Assembly (NCBI GenBank): GCA_024305105.1
Contig: JAMWZA010000021.1
Location: forward strand, 1 to 51,007
Origin: Marinoscillum sp.
Lineage (GTDB): Bacteria; Bacteroidota; Bacteroidia; Cytophagales; Cyclobacteriaceae
Reading direction: 5' to 3'
DNA: 51,007 nt
Below are positions 33,616-41,280 of this stretch, one piece after another. Each line of letters begins with the position of its first letter. The first letter of the stretch is position 1. The notes beneath the pieces are model-generated. The model was not told the origin of the DNA. It worked only from the letters and a program-made list of their open reading frames with translations, and made no database searches. The position numbers were made by a program, and so were the translations under genes.

Positions 33616-34047
33616 ATGCTAAAATTAATCTGGATTGTGGCTATTCTTTTCGTGCAGGACTCGAATTGGAATACGAATAAAAACGGAGTAGTAGCTGATG
33701 GCTATGATGTGGTGAGCTATTTTGATGGCATTCCAAAAGAAGGAAAAGAGCAGTTTGTCAGCGAATATCTAGGCGCAAAGTTTTATTTCCAGAATCAGAA
33801 TAATCTCAAAAAATTCGAAGAAAAGCCAGAAAAGTATGCGCCCGCATATGGTGGTTGGTGTGCATATGCCATGGCTGAATCAGGCGAGAAGGTATCCATA
33901 GATGCAGAAAGCTATACCATTACAGACGGCAAATTATACCTTTTTTACAACCGCTTTGGAAAAAACACCCTGAAGTCCTGGCAAGAAAACGAGTCAGAGC
34001 TTCTTAAAAAATCTGAAATCAATTGGCAAACGAAGTATCAACACTAG
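33616..34047 (+). CDS. YHS-domain protein
   Basis: This 143-residue protein starts with a short hydrophobic segment (MLKLIWIVAILFVQ) that may be a signal peptide, then carries a YHS-like domain (VADGYDVVSYFDGIPKEGKEQFVSEYLGAKFYFQNQNNLKKFEEKPEKYAPAYGGWCAYAMAESGEKV). The domain is often found with metal binding; the single Cys and nearby His residues are few here. Such exported YHS proteins are common in Bacteroidota and have no assigned role. It is 56 bases after recX. Confidence 0.8.
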   Translation: MLKLIWIVAILFVQDSNWNTNKNGVVADGYDVVSYFDGIPKEGKEQFVSEYLGAKFYFQNQNNLKKFEEKPEKYAPAYGGWCAYAMAESGEKVSIDAESYTITDGKLYLFYNRFGKNTLKSWQENESELLKKSEINWQTKYQH

Positions 34048-34065
34048 CAGCAGTAATCAGATTAT

Positions 34066-34575
34066 ATGTCAATCAATCAATCTGCCATTAACTTGTTGGA
34101 TCAGCTACAGCAGGTAGTTAATCAGTTCACCAAGTCATCATTTACCCAACCAATACCATCTTTGAATGATAGTAGTATTGGTCAGCACGTGCGTCATACG
34201 TTGGAGTTTTTTATCTGTCTGATGGATGCTAAAAGTGATGGCGTGATCAACTATGATATGCGCAAACACGATCCGTTCATCGAAAGCGATCCAAAACTAG
34301 CGAGTGACATCATCTCATCATTAAAGAGTTTCCTAAATAATGATTTGCCTGATTTCCCCTTGATCATGGAAGCCAATTATGAGATCGACAAAGAAGAAAT
34401 CTCTCGAATTCCCTCCAGCTACTTAAGAGAGCTTGCCTACAATATCGAACATGCCATTCACCACATGGCACTCATTAAAGTAGGTATCAAAGCTTGTTTC
34501 AATGGAATCAAAATCCCCGATCATTTCGGTGTAGCCAGTTCTACAGTGCGCTATCAAAAATCACAAAATGCCTGA
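34066..34575 (+). CDS. DinB-family protein
   Basis: This 169-residue four-helix protein belongs to the DinB/YfiT-like group. The metal-binding His positions can be seen in IGQHVRHTLEFFICLMDA (about 38-55) and NIEHAIHHMALIKVGIKA (about 125-142). The family includes thiol-dependent transferases, but the substrate here is unknown. The stop TGA overlaps by one base the ATG of the ATP-grasp gene (TGATG), so the two are coupled. Confidence 0.82.
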   Translation: MSINQSAINLLDQLQQVVNQFTKSSFTQPIPSLNDSSIGQHVRHTLEFFICLMDAKSDGVINYDMRKHDPFIESDPKLASDIISSLKSFLNNDLPDFPLIMEANYEIDKEEISRIPSSYLRELAYNIEHAIHHMALIKVGIKACFNGIKIPDHFGVASSTVRYQKSQNA

Positions 34576-35612
34576 TGAACTCAGGTCTTAGCAAGTTTTG
34601 GTATAAACTCACTCATTGGGAATACTGGCCGTTTGGTGTCCTGTATTTTCCGGTGTACTTCTACTTTACCTGGCTGATCATCAGGTGTCGATCGTTTTTC
34701 TTTTTTACAGCTGCCAACCCAAAAATCGATTTTGGAGGCATGCTTGGTGAACGTAAAAAGGAGATATTCGATCTCATCCCTCAGCACTATCTACCCCAAT
34801 TCTCTTTGATCTCTGCAGGTGACCTTGGAGCTGCTGATAAAGCTGCCAAAACCCTGAAGTTTCCCCTAATCTGTAAACCAGACATAGGAGAGCGTGGCAA
34901 CCTGGTAGAAGTCATTGACTCGACCGATGCTCTAAACAATTATGTTAGCAAATGTCCTGTTCCTTTTCTTATGCAGGAATTCGTTGAATATCCGATAGAG
35001 CTGGGTGTTTTTTACATAAAAATACCAGGTCAGGAAAAGGGCAGAATAACCTCAATCGTCCAAAAGGACTTTTTACATGTGATTGGAGATGGGACTTCAT
35101 GCATCAAAAAATTACTCGAACAAAGTACCAGAGCAATCCTTCAGCTTGATTTTGATCATCCGCGATTTACAGAAAAGCTCAAAACCGTTCCTCAAAAGGG
35201 AGAAAAAGTCGTAGTAGAGCCAATAGGTAACCACTGCCGTGGCACCCAATTTATGGACCAGACAAGGCAGATTACACCTGCTCTGAATGAAGCATTCAAT
35301 ACTTTGGCTGATGAAATTGAAGGATTTTATTTTGGGCGCTTCGATTTGCGGTGTGCAAGCTTTGCCGATTTAGAACGGTTGGAGAATTTCAAAATACTGG
35401 AACTAAATGGCGCTGGTGCCGAGCCAGGCCATATTTATCAGCCTGGTTTTTCGCTTTGGAAGGGTTACCAATCGATTCTATGGCATCTGAACCAGCTGGC
35501 AAAGGTTAGCCGAGCAAATCACAAAAAAGGGGTCAAATACTGGACCTTTCGAGAGGGAATCACTAAAATGCAAGCGATCAAAGCGTACAATAGAATCGCG
35601 CAAAAGAAATGA
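34575..35612 (+). CDS. Membrane-attached ATP-grasp ligase
   Basis: From ATG 34575 the product has 345 residues. A hydrophobic hairpin at the start (WPFGVLYFPVYFYFTWLIIRC, about 16-36) should anchor it to the membrane. The rest is an ATP-grasp fold: FPLICKPDIGERGNLVEVID holds the ATP lysine, MQEFVEYPIELGVFY the hinge, and FDLRCASFADLERLENFKILELNGAGAEP the metal ligands (ELNG). It resembles D-Ala-D-Ala ligases in fold but lacks their N-terminal domain, so the substrate is probably another amino acid or peptide. It overlaps the LysE exporter gene by four bases, which suggests a made-and-exported small molecule (inference). Confidence 0.78.
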   Translation: MNSGLSKFWYKLTHWEYWPFGVLYFPVYFYFTWLIIRCRSFFFFTAANPKIDFGGMLGERKKEIFDLIPQHYLPQFSLISAGDLGAADKAAKTLKFPLICKPDIGERGNLVEVIDSTDALNNYVSKCPVPFLMQEFVEYPIELGVFYIKIPGQEKGRITSIVQKDFLHVIGDGTSCIKKLLEQSTRAILQLDFDHPRFTEKLKTVPQKGEKVVVEPIGNHCRGTQFMDQTRQITPALNEAFNTLADEIEGFYFGRFDLRCASFADLERLENFKILELNGAGAEPGHIYQPGFSLWKGYQSILWHLNQLAKVSRANHKKGVKYWTFREGITKMQAIKAYNRIAQKK

Positions 35613-36229
35613 GCATTCAGGTATTAATCGTGGCGTTTATCGTGAGCTATCTCGGTTCTATCCCACCTGGGACGATCAACATAACCAGCATGCAACTCTC
35701 GGTACAAGGACTGAAGCGACCTGCCTTTTTCTTTGCACTGGCAGCCTCATCGACTGAGTTTATCTATGCCGGAGTTACGGTCAGATTTCAAATCTTCTTG
35801 AGTGAGCGACCCGGATTTACCGAAAACTTCACCATCATTACTGCCATCGCCATGATCGTGCTAGGTGTTATAAATCTGTTTAGCAAAACCGATACCGACA
35901 AACTCATCCACAAGGCTTCAGAAATGAAAGGTCGAAATGGCTTTACCAGAGGAGTGTTATTAGGGATTCTGAACCCACTAACCATTCCATTTTGGCTCAC
36001 AGTTACCGCCTACCTTCAAGCCAATAATTGGATTTCACTACAAGGAGTTCATTTCTGGTATTACCTGATAGGGATTTCTACAGGCACTTTTTGCCTGTTG
36101 CTTACAGTCAACAGACTCGGCCAACGATTTACCGGCATTGCCAGCAATCGGCTCCTAATTCACAAAATACCAGGATTTGTATTTATTGGTTTGGGACTCT
36201 ACAATCTCTACCAATGGATTAGTTTTTAG
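35609..36229 (+). CDS. LysE-family exporter
   Basis: The 206-residue protein has six predicted membrane helices and the family signature at the N-terminus (FIVSYLGSIPPGTINITSMQLSVQGLKRPAFFFALAASSTEFIYAGVTV), then GRNGFTRGVLLGILNPLTIPFWLTVTAYL. LysE/RhtB proteins export amino acids. It is translationally coupled to the ATP-grasp ligase (ATGA) and overlaps the convergent DUF4105 gene by 11 bases. Confidence 0.88.
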   Translation: MSIQVLIVAFIVSYLGSIPPGTINITSMQLSVQGLKRPAFFFALAASSTEFIYAGVTVRFQIFLSERPGFTENFTIITAIAMIVLGVINLFSKTDTDKLIHKASEMKGRNGFTRGVLLGILNPLTIPFWLTVTAYLQANNWISLQGVHFWYYLIGISTGTFCLLLTVNRLGQRFTGIASNRLLIHKIPGFVFIGLGLYNLYQWISF

Positions 36230-37436
36230 GCAAAGCCGCAGCCTTTTCTCTTTTTTCGATTTTCTTCTTCAGGTCAAAATAAATGTAGAACCCACGCAAG
36301 ACCATGGTCAGCACTAAAGGAATGAGTGCCTGATGCAATGGCTGTGGCAATGCGGTCCACAGCAAGAGCAGTAACAAAAACCAGGTGCTGGTAATTAGGA
36401 AAAAGACACTCAGGAACTTCTGCAGTTTCTGCACTCCCAGCATGTAGGCAAATGGAATGAACAAAGGGATTGCCCAGAGAACATTCATGTTTTCCTTTGA
36501 CAGGTGTTCCGTTCCAGCCCAAAGAAATATCAACCACCAACCCAGAAGTCCGGGAAGTGTGAAGACAATCGGGTCGATCCATTTGGTTCGTTTTTCCTTT
36601 TTGAAATCACGGTTCGTGAAAAACCCGACCACAAAAAAGAACATGACAAATACATTAAATGGCGTAAAAACGCCATTGGAAGCTTCCTCAGTGGTGGGTT
36701 TATAAACTTCAATGGTCTCAGCAATCAAGGGAACTGTAGTGGAATCTCGATCCAAAGTAGTCTCTTCAAACCCTCTGGCGATATAATCTGGTAAAAACAT
36801 GTAGTCAAGTGGCTCAGCGACTTTGTCGATTTGCATTCCCAACCCAATATCAATAATCCAATCTCCCCAGGGCTGATAGGCCAAATAATCGTCCATCAGG
36901 TCACGAATGGTCTTACCATCCGCTACATAACTGGTATCAAACTGGACTCGGCCTGGAAAATTCTGCTGAATGACATCCCGGATTTTGGTGGCACAATTGT
37001 CATACACATAGTTGTAGTAATACTCCCGGTTTTCAGGCTTGTAGTTTTCAGTCAGGAAATCCACAAATTCCTGCTTCTCCTTAGCTGTTAGGTTAAGTCG
37101 CTGCTCAATGATGTACCGGTTATCTTCTACGTAGTGTTTTGTGAACCCCGAATAGCGAGATAGACCGAGTTTGTAAAGCATCTTCCCTCGAGCGAAATTC
37201 CAATAGAAGTTTTCCTGTTCAAAATCGAAAACGCCGTAGTTATACACCCAATCCACATTGCGCTTCGGATCGTTCAAATGAATGGCGCTATGACCAAATG
37301 CCGAATAAAGTTCTCCCTGATAAGGCCCTAAAGTCATGATGTAGATCTCAGCACTATCAGAAAGCGTCATATTTTGAGCCTTCACGAAAGAGGCACCGAT
37401 AAGAAATAATGAAAAAAGGAGTGCTTTCCAGTTCAT
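36219..37436 (-). CDS. DUF4105 (Lnb-like) membrane protein
   Basis: The 405-residue protein has a signal peptide (residues 1-20), a periplasmic DUF4105 domain (about 25-235) with the candidate catalytic residues in SAFGHSAIHLND (His) and YVYDNCATKIRDVI (Cys), and then four to five C-terminal membrane helices. From memory, this domain has recently been tied to lipoprotein N-acylation in Bacteroides (Lnb), with a Cys/His active site; I cannot verify that this member acts so. It is divergent from the radical SAM gene by only 29 bases, and its tail overlaps the LysE gene. Confidence 0.8.
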   Translation of the reverse strand: MNWKALLFSLFLIGASFVKAQNMTLSDSAEIYIMTLGPYQGELYSAFGHSAIHLNDPKRNVDWVYNYGVFDFEQENFYWNFARGKMLYKLGLSRYSGFTKHYVEDNRYIIEQRLNLTAKEKQEFVDFLTENYKPENREYYYNYVYDNCATKIRDVIQQNFPGRVQFDTSYVADGKTIRDLMDDYLAYQPWGDWIIDIGLGMQIDKVAEPLDYMFLPDYIARGFEETTLDRDSTTVPLIAETIEVYKPTTEEASNGVFTPFNVFVMFFFVVGFFTNRDFKKEKRTKWIDPIVFTLPGLLGWWLIFLWAGTEHLSKENMNVLWAIPLFIPFAYMLGVQKLQKFLSVFFLITSTWFLLLLLLWTALPQPLHQALIPLVLTMVLRGFYIYFDLKKKIEKREKAAALPKN

Positions 37437-37465
37437 ATCCGGGCAATGGTTTATAAGTTTATCCT

Positions 37466-38488
37466 ATGTATATCAATCTCAGCGATAGTTACCGATTGGC
37501 CTCAAAGCTAACCCTTAAACGGCTAAATAACGCATGGCAGGTATACAGCTCCTTTCAAAAAGCACGGAAAACAGGCATCTCCGAAATCAAGGGATTGCCT
37601 ATTAGTATTTCCGTAGAACCTACCACGGCGTGTAACCTTCGGTGTCCTGAATGTCCCAGTGGATTGCGATCTTTCACACGTCCTACCGGCAACCTGGACC
37701 CACACCTTTTCTATAACCTGATCGATGAGATTGGCGATCGGTTATCGTATTTGATTTTCTACTTCCAGGGCGAGCCCTACTTGCACCAGCAACTACATGA
37801 CATGATCCAATATGCCAGTGATCGTGGCATATACACAGCTACCTCTACCAATGCCCATTTCCTGGATGAAGAAACGGCCATGAAAACGGTAGCGTCAGGA
37901 CTTGACCGTTTGATCATATCCATTGATGGTGCAACACAAGCGACCTATGAATCTTATCGGAAAACTGGAAAACTGGATAAAGTATTGGAAGGCACCCGAA
38001 ATGTAGTCAATGCCAGAAAAGCGCTCGGGAAAAAGCATCCACACATTGTCTGGCAGTTTCTGGTCGTAAGACCCAATGAGCATGAAATTCCAGCCATCGA
38101 AGAAATGGCCAACGAATATGGGGTAGATCAGCTGGGCTTTAAGACTGCCCAGATTTATGACTACCAGTATGGCAATGACCTGATTCCTACAATCGAGAAA
38201 TATGCTAGATATCATCAGCTAGATAATGGCGAATACGCGATTAAAAACCCCATGAACAACGAATGCTGGAAAATGTGGCACTCTTGTGTCATCACATGGG
38301 ATGGAAGAGTGGTTCCTTGTTGCTTTGACAAGGATGCACATCATGTGCTTGGCAAAACGACGGAAAATTCATTCGCTGATATCTGGCAATCTAGTGCCTA
38401 TCAAAAATTCAGAGGAACGCTTCTTCAGTCTAGAGACCAAATAGAGATGTGCAAAAACTGCACGGAGGGAACGAAGGTGTGGGTTTAA
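37466..38488 (+). CDS. Radical SAM/SPASM-domain protein
   Basis: The 340-residue protein has the cluster motif CNLRCPECPSG (CxxxCxxC, residues about 57-64), the SAM-binding segment YFQGEPYL, and SIDGATQATYESYRKTG. A C-terminal SPASM region holds further cysteines: ECWKMWHSCVITWDGRVVPCCFDKD, and MCKNCTEG near the end. SPASM enzymes modify peptides or proteins, or act in cofactor synthesis, using auxiliary iron-sulfur clusters. No precursor peptide is seen next to it. The substrate is unknown. Confidence 0.92.
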   Translation: MYINLSDSYRLASKLTLKRLNNAWQVYSSFQKARKTGISEIKGLPISISVEPTTACNLRCPECPSGLRSFTRPTGNLDPHLFYNLIDEIGDRLSYLIFYFQGEPYLHQQLHDMIQYASDRGIYTATSTNAHFLDEETAMKTVASGLDRLIISIDGATQATYESYRKTGKLDKVLEGTRNVVNARKALGKKHPHIVWQFLVVRPNEHEIPAIEEMANEYGVDQLGFKTAQIYDYQYGNDLIPTIEKYARYHQLDNGEYAIKNPMNNECWKMWHSCVITWDGRVVPCCFDKDAHHVLGKTTENSFADIWQSSAYQKFRGTLLQSRDQIEMCKNCTEGTKVWV

Positions 38489-38496
38489 TGGTTTCA

Positions 38497-38535
38497 ATAG
38501 TATCTCATTGTGATAGTATCACATAATAATACTAT
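38497..38535. promoter_or_regulatory. Nested palindromic operator of higBA
   Basis: GTGATAGTATCAC (38510-38522) is a perfect palindrome around a central G. Flanking arms ATAGTAT (38497-38503) and ATACTAT (38529-38535) are complementary and lie six bases away on each side, sharing the same centre (38516). The site ends nine bases before the toxin start. It is probably where the HigA-type antitoxin binds. Confidence 0.6.
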
Positions 38536-38544
38536 CTTTAAATA

Positions 38545-38826
38545 ATGATACAAAGTTTCGGTTGTAAGCATACCGAGAAAGTATGGTTGGGAGAACCAAG
38601 TAAAAAATGGAGTGACGAAGTAGCTAATAGAGCTCTACGAAAACTGACGATGCTTAACGCTGCGACTGACATACAGGATTTGAAAATTCCACCTTCAAAC
38701 CGATTACACAAGCTGAAGGGAAATTTGAAGGATTATTGGTCCATATCGGTAAACAACCAATGGAGAATCATCTTCATATGGGAGGATAAAAATGCCTTTG
38801 AAGTACAAATAATAGATTATCACTAA
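38545..38826 (+). CDS. higB: HigB-family toxin
   Basis: The 93-residue protein is a RelE-fold mRNA interferase of the HigB type, the toxin of a type II pair. Visible features are MIQSFGCKHTEKVWLGEPSKKWSDEVANRALRKLTMLNAA, the basic region PPSNRLHKLKGNLKDYWSISVNNQWRIIFIWEDK and the closing VQIIDYH, all as in the family. It precedes its antitoxin, the order typical for higBA, and its stop overlaps the antitoxin start as TAATG. Confidence 0.93.
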   Translation: MIQSFGCKHTEKVWLGEPSKKWSDEVANRALRKLTMLNAATDIQDLKIPPSNRLHKLKGNLKDYWSISVNNQWRIIFIWEDKNAFEVQIIDYH

Positions 38827-39122
38827 TGCTCAAGAAGAGAATACACCCAGGTGAAATATTGGATGAGGAGTTTTTGAAACCAATGAATGTATCAGCCTAC
38901 AGGCTTGCAAAAGAAATTGGTGTGCAGCAAACTCGTATTAGTCAGATAATTAAAGCCAAACGGTCAATTACTGCTGATACAGCTATCCGACTTGCCAAAT
39001 TTTTCGGAACAACAGAGGAGTTTTGGATGAACCTTCAACGGGAATATGATTTAAGGATGGCTCATTCTGAAAAAGACCAAGAATTTGACAAAATTCAACG
39101 CATCCAAGTCTCCGTGCATTAA
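38826..39122 (+). CDS. higA: HigA-family antitoxin
   Basis: The 98-residue protein has the HigA N-terminus (MLKKRIHPGEILDEEFLKPMNVSAYRLAKEIGVQQTRISQIIKAKRSITADTAIRLAKFFGTTEEFWMNLQREYDL), an XRE-type helix-turn-helix at about residues 20-60. It neutralises HigB and represses the pair, presumably at 38497-38535. The C-terminal residues after 85 vary in this family. Confidence 0.94.
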   Translation: MLKKRIHPGEILDEEFLKPMNVSAYRLAKEIGVQQTRISQIIKAKRSITADTAIRLAKFFGTTEEFWMNLQREYDLRMAHSEKDQEFDKIQRIQVSVH

Positions 39123-39211
39123 AATGTAGTACATCTTGTGTGAGGCTGTAGTTGATACCTGCTTGTTCGTGACAACAGCAAAGGCTGGAAATGGGTAGAG
39201 AAACTGAATTA

Positions 39212-40006
39212 TTATTTAAACCAATACTTCTTAACCACCTCAAGTAGTTCGGCATGGACAGGACCAGCGGCCACCATCTCCTGTCCAAAGAGGAAGTCAT
39301 CACCTCCTTTGAAGTCTGTGACAGTTCCTCCAGCCTCCTGAACGATGATCACTCCTGCAGCCACGTCCCACGGCTTTAAGTTGTACTCAAAAAAAGCTTC
39401 GTAACGGCCACAAGCGACATAAGCCATGTCTGTCGCCGCACTGCCCACACGCCTGAGTCCATGAGCATCTTTCATCAGTTCGTTTAATATGCCCAGGTAA
39501 TCATCCAGTTTTTCGAAATTGTGTACTGGAAATCCCGTAGCAAAAAGGCTTTCATCAATTGTTGTTGCTGGTGTCACATGAATGGGCTTGTCATTCATAT
39601 ACGCTCCTCCGTCTTTCCACGCGTAAAAGCATTCATCACGCGTAACTTCATAAACCACTCCAGCCACTATTACTTCACCTTCCATGAGTCCTACACTTAC
39701 CGCATAAGTAGGTAGGCCATGAACGAAGTTGGTCGTACCATCCAATGGGTCGATCACCCACGTGTACGCTTTTTTATCTTGTGCAATGGTATTTTCCTCG
39801 GTAATAAACCCTGCCTCCGGTAGGATGTCTTTCAGTGAGCTAACGAGTTTCTTCTCGGTTTCTTTGTCCACATACGAAACTAGATCGCTCTTGCCTTTGA
39901 GCTCGACCTGATCCAAAGAGAACTTTTCCGCTTCCGTACGAATAAACCCACCTGCCTCACGAGCCAGAGCAGCTATAGACAATGTGATTTTCTGAAGGTC
40001 AATCAT
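39212..40006 (-). CDS. Inositol monophosphatase-family protein
   Basis: The 264-residue lithium-sensitive phosphatase-type protein has the metal sites FITEENT (about 68), the core WVIDPLDGTTNFVHGLP (about 84-100) and the C-terminal WDVAAGVIIVQEAGG (about 212-226). The fold hydrolyses inositol phosphate or related sugar or nucleotide phosphates (such as PAP). The substrate cannot be decided here. Coupled to rsmI by an ATGA overlap. The 89 bases between higA and this gene hold nothing I can name. Confidence 0.92.
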   Translation of the reverse strand: MIDLQKITLSIAALAREAGGFIRTEAEKFSLDQVELKGKSDLVSYVDKETEKKLVSSLKDILPEAGFITEENTIAQDKKAYTWVIDPLDGTTNFVHGLPTYAVSVGLMEGEVIVAGVVYEVTRDECFYAWKDGGAYMNDKPIHVTPATTIDESLFATGFPVHNFEKLDDYLGILNELMKDAHGLRRVGSAATDMAYVACGRYEAFFEYNLKPWDVAAGVIIVQEAGGTVTDFKGGDDFLFGQEMVAAGPVHAELLEVVKKYWFK

Positions 40007-40680
40007 TTCCCTTCTAAGATAACCACAAACTCCCCTTTTACCGTATGATTTTGGAAATGATCCAATACTTCGGCGATGGAACCAGTAACTGTTTCTTCAA
40101 ACTTTTTCGTGAGCTCACGCGACACAGAAACCTTGCGTTCTTCTCCCATAAACTCAATAAACTGAGTGAGTGTCTTGATCAAGCGGTGCGGAGACTCATA
40201 GAAAACGATGGTGCGTTCTTCCTCTGCGAGGAGTTTCAATCTTGTTTGGCGGCCTTTTTTATGAGGCAAGAATCCCTCAAATACAAACTTATCAGATGGA
40301 AGCCCCGACTTAACAAGCGCAGGCACAAAAGCCGTTGCTCCTGGCAAACTTTCGATTTTGATTCCTGCCGCTGCAGCAGCTCGTGCCAGCATAAAACCCG
40401 GATCAGAAATGCCCGGAGTTCCTGCATCAGTAATTAATGCCAGCGTTTCACCATGCTGTAATCGTTCGATGATCGCCTCGGTCCGCTTATGTTCATTAAA
40501 CGCATGGAAACTTTCTGTGGGAGTTGAAATCTCGTAGTGTTTTAGCAAAACCCCAGAGGTGCGCGTATCTTCTGCCAGTATCTTATCCACTGACTTCAGC
40601 ACATTCACCGCCCGGTAAGTTATATCTCCAAGGTTTCCGATGGGCGTGGGTACGAGATATAGTCTGGTGTCTCCTTCCAT
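40003..40680 (-). CDS. rsmI: 16S rRNA cytidine-1402 2'-O-methyltransferase
   Basis: RsmI methylates C1402 in the decoding centre of 16S rRNA. From ATG 40680 the protein has 225 residues: LVPTPIGNLGDITYRAVNVL, AEDTRTSGVLLKHY, LALITDAGTPGISDPG, FEGFLPHKKGRQTRLK, FYESPHRLIKTL and SVSRELTKKFEE, all family motifs. The upstream TTG at 40686 is a poorer start. The gene overlaps the IMPase gene downstream. Confidence 0.96.
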   Translation of the reverse strand: MEGDTRLYLVPTPIGNLGDITYRAVNVLKSVDKILAEDTRTSGVLLKHYEISTPTESFHAFNEHKRTEAIIERLQHGETLALITDAGTPGISDPGFMLARAAAAAGIKIESLPGATAFVPALVKSGLPSDKFVFEGFLPHKKGRQTRLKLLAEEERTIVFYESPHRLIKTLTQFIEFMGEERKVSVSRELTKKFEETVTGSIAEVLDHFQNHTVKGEFVVILEGK

Positions 40681-40711
40681 GATCAATAAATCAGGTTATT
40701 TGCACACAGGC

Positions 40712-40945
40712 TTAACCGACTAGTTCATCAATAGCAGCAGCTAATTTATGGTCCTTGTCTGTAACCACATCACCTGCATCGTGTGTATTCAATTCAAAAG
40801 TCACCGTATTGTACACATTGCTCCAATTTGGGTGATGTCCCATCTTTTCTGCCACGATCGCCACAGAGCTCATAAACCCAAATGCTTCAATGAAATTACC
40901 GAATTCGAATGTCTTCTTAAGCTTATTGTCTTCTTCTTTCCACAT
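40712..40945 (-). CDS. phhB: Pterin-4a-carbinolamine dehydratase
   Basis: This 77-residue protein matches the dehydratase that recycles tetrahydrobiopterin after aromatic hydroxylation. The motif [33 protein letters not shown] (about 34-66) holds the active His residues and the THD segment. The protein lacks the extended N-terminus of longer versions (about 95-110). The partner hydroxylase is not in this window. Confidence 0.93.
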   Translation of the reverse strand: MWKEEDNKLKKTFEFGNFIEAFGFMSSVAIVAEKMGHHPNWSNVYNTVTFELNTHDAGDVVTDKDHKLAAAIDELVG

Positions 40946-40957
40946 AGTATTGTTTGT

Positions 40958-41218
40958 TTAAAGTGCTATACAGCCTTCTATCTTGTTGGCTGCTATGTAA
41001 ACATCCAACACCCCCTGACTTGTTTTCATTTTTCCAGATGCAGTCACACTAACGTATTTTCCATTGGAGCTTTCACGGAAGCGAACGTCATCTACAGGTA
41101 ATACCTTCAGAATGGCTTCTCTCTGCTCATTTGGTACGATAAACTTAAATTTATAGGTACCAGGAAAAGTGTGTTGATCTTCTAATTTCTGACGAAATGA
41201 TTCAATGTCCCAACTCAT
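40958..41218 (-). CDS. DUF493-family protein
   Basis: The 86-residue protein is of the YbeD/DUF493 family, with an ACT-like fold: FRQKLEDQHTFPGTYKFKFIVPNEQREAILKVLP, then the closing SVTASGKMKTSQGVLDVYIAANKIEGCIAL. The function in most bacteria is unknown. It lies 12 bases upstream of the pterin dehydratase gene on the same strand, so the two are probably one transcript. Confidence 0.88.
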   Translation of the reverse strand: MSWDIESFRQKLEDQHTFPGTYKFKFIVPNEQREAILKVLPVDDVRFRESSNGKYVSVTASGKMKTSQGVLDVYIAANKIEGCIAL

Positions 41219-41235
41219 ATCTCTGAAAATAAAAA

Positions 41236-41259
41236 AAGCCAGTGAAAATCACCGGCTTT
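41236..41259 (-). terminator. Intrinsic terminator after ppiD
   Basis: On the minus strand AAAGCCGGTGA pairs with TCACTGGCTTT (one A-C mismatch), followed by a run of T. It is positioned directly after the foldase gene, between it and DUF493. Confidence 0.75.
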
Positions 41260-41280
41260 TCAATTTGAATTCTTTAATTC

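Noticed and set aside
39123-39211. Possible gene remnant between higA and the IMPase gene
   Set aside because: No frame, repeat or motif could be supported in these 89 bases.
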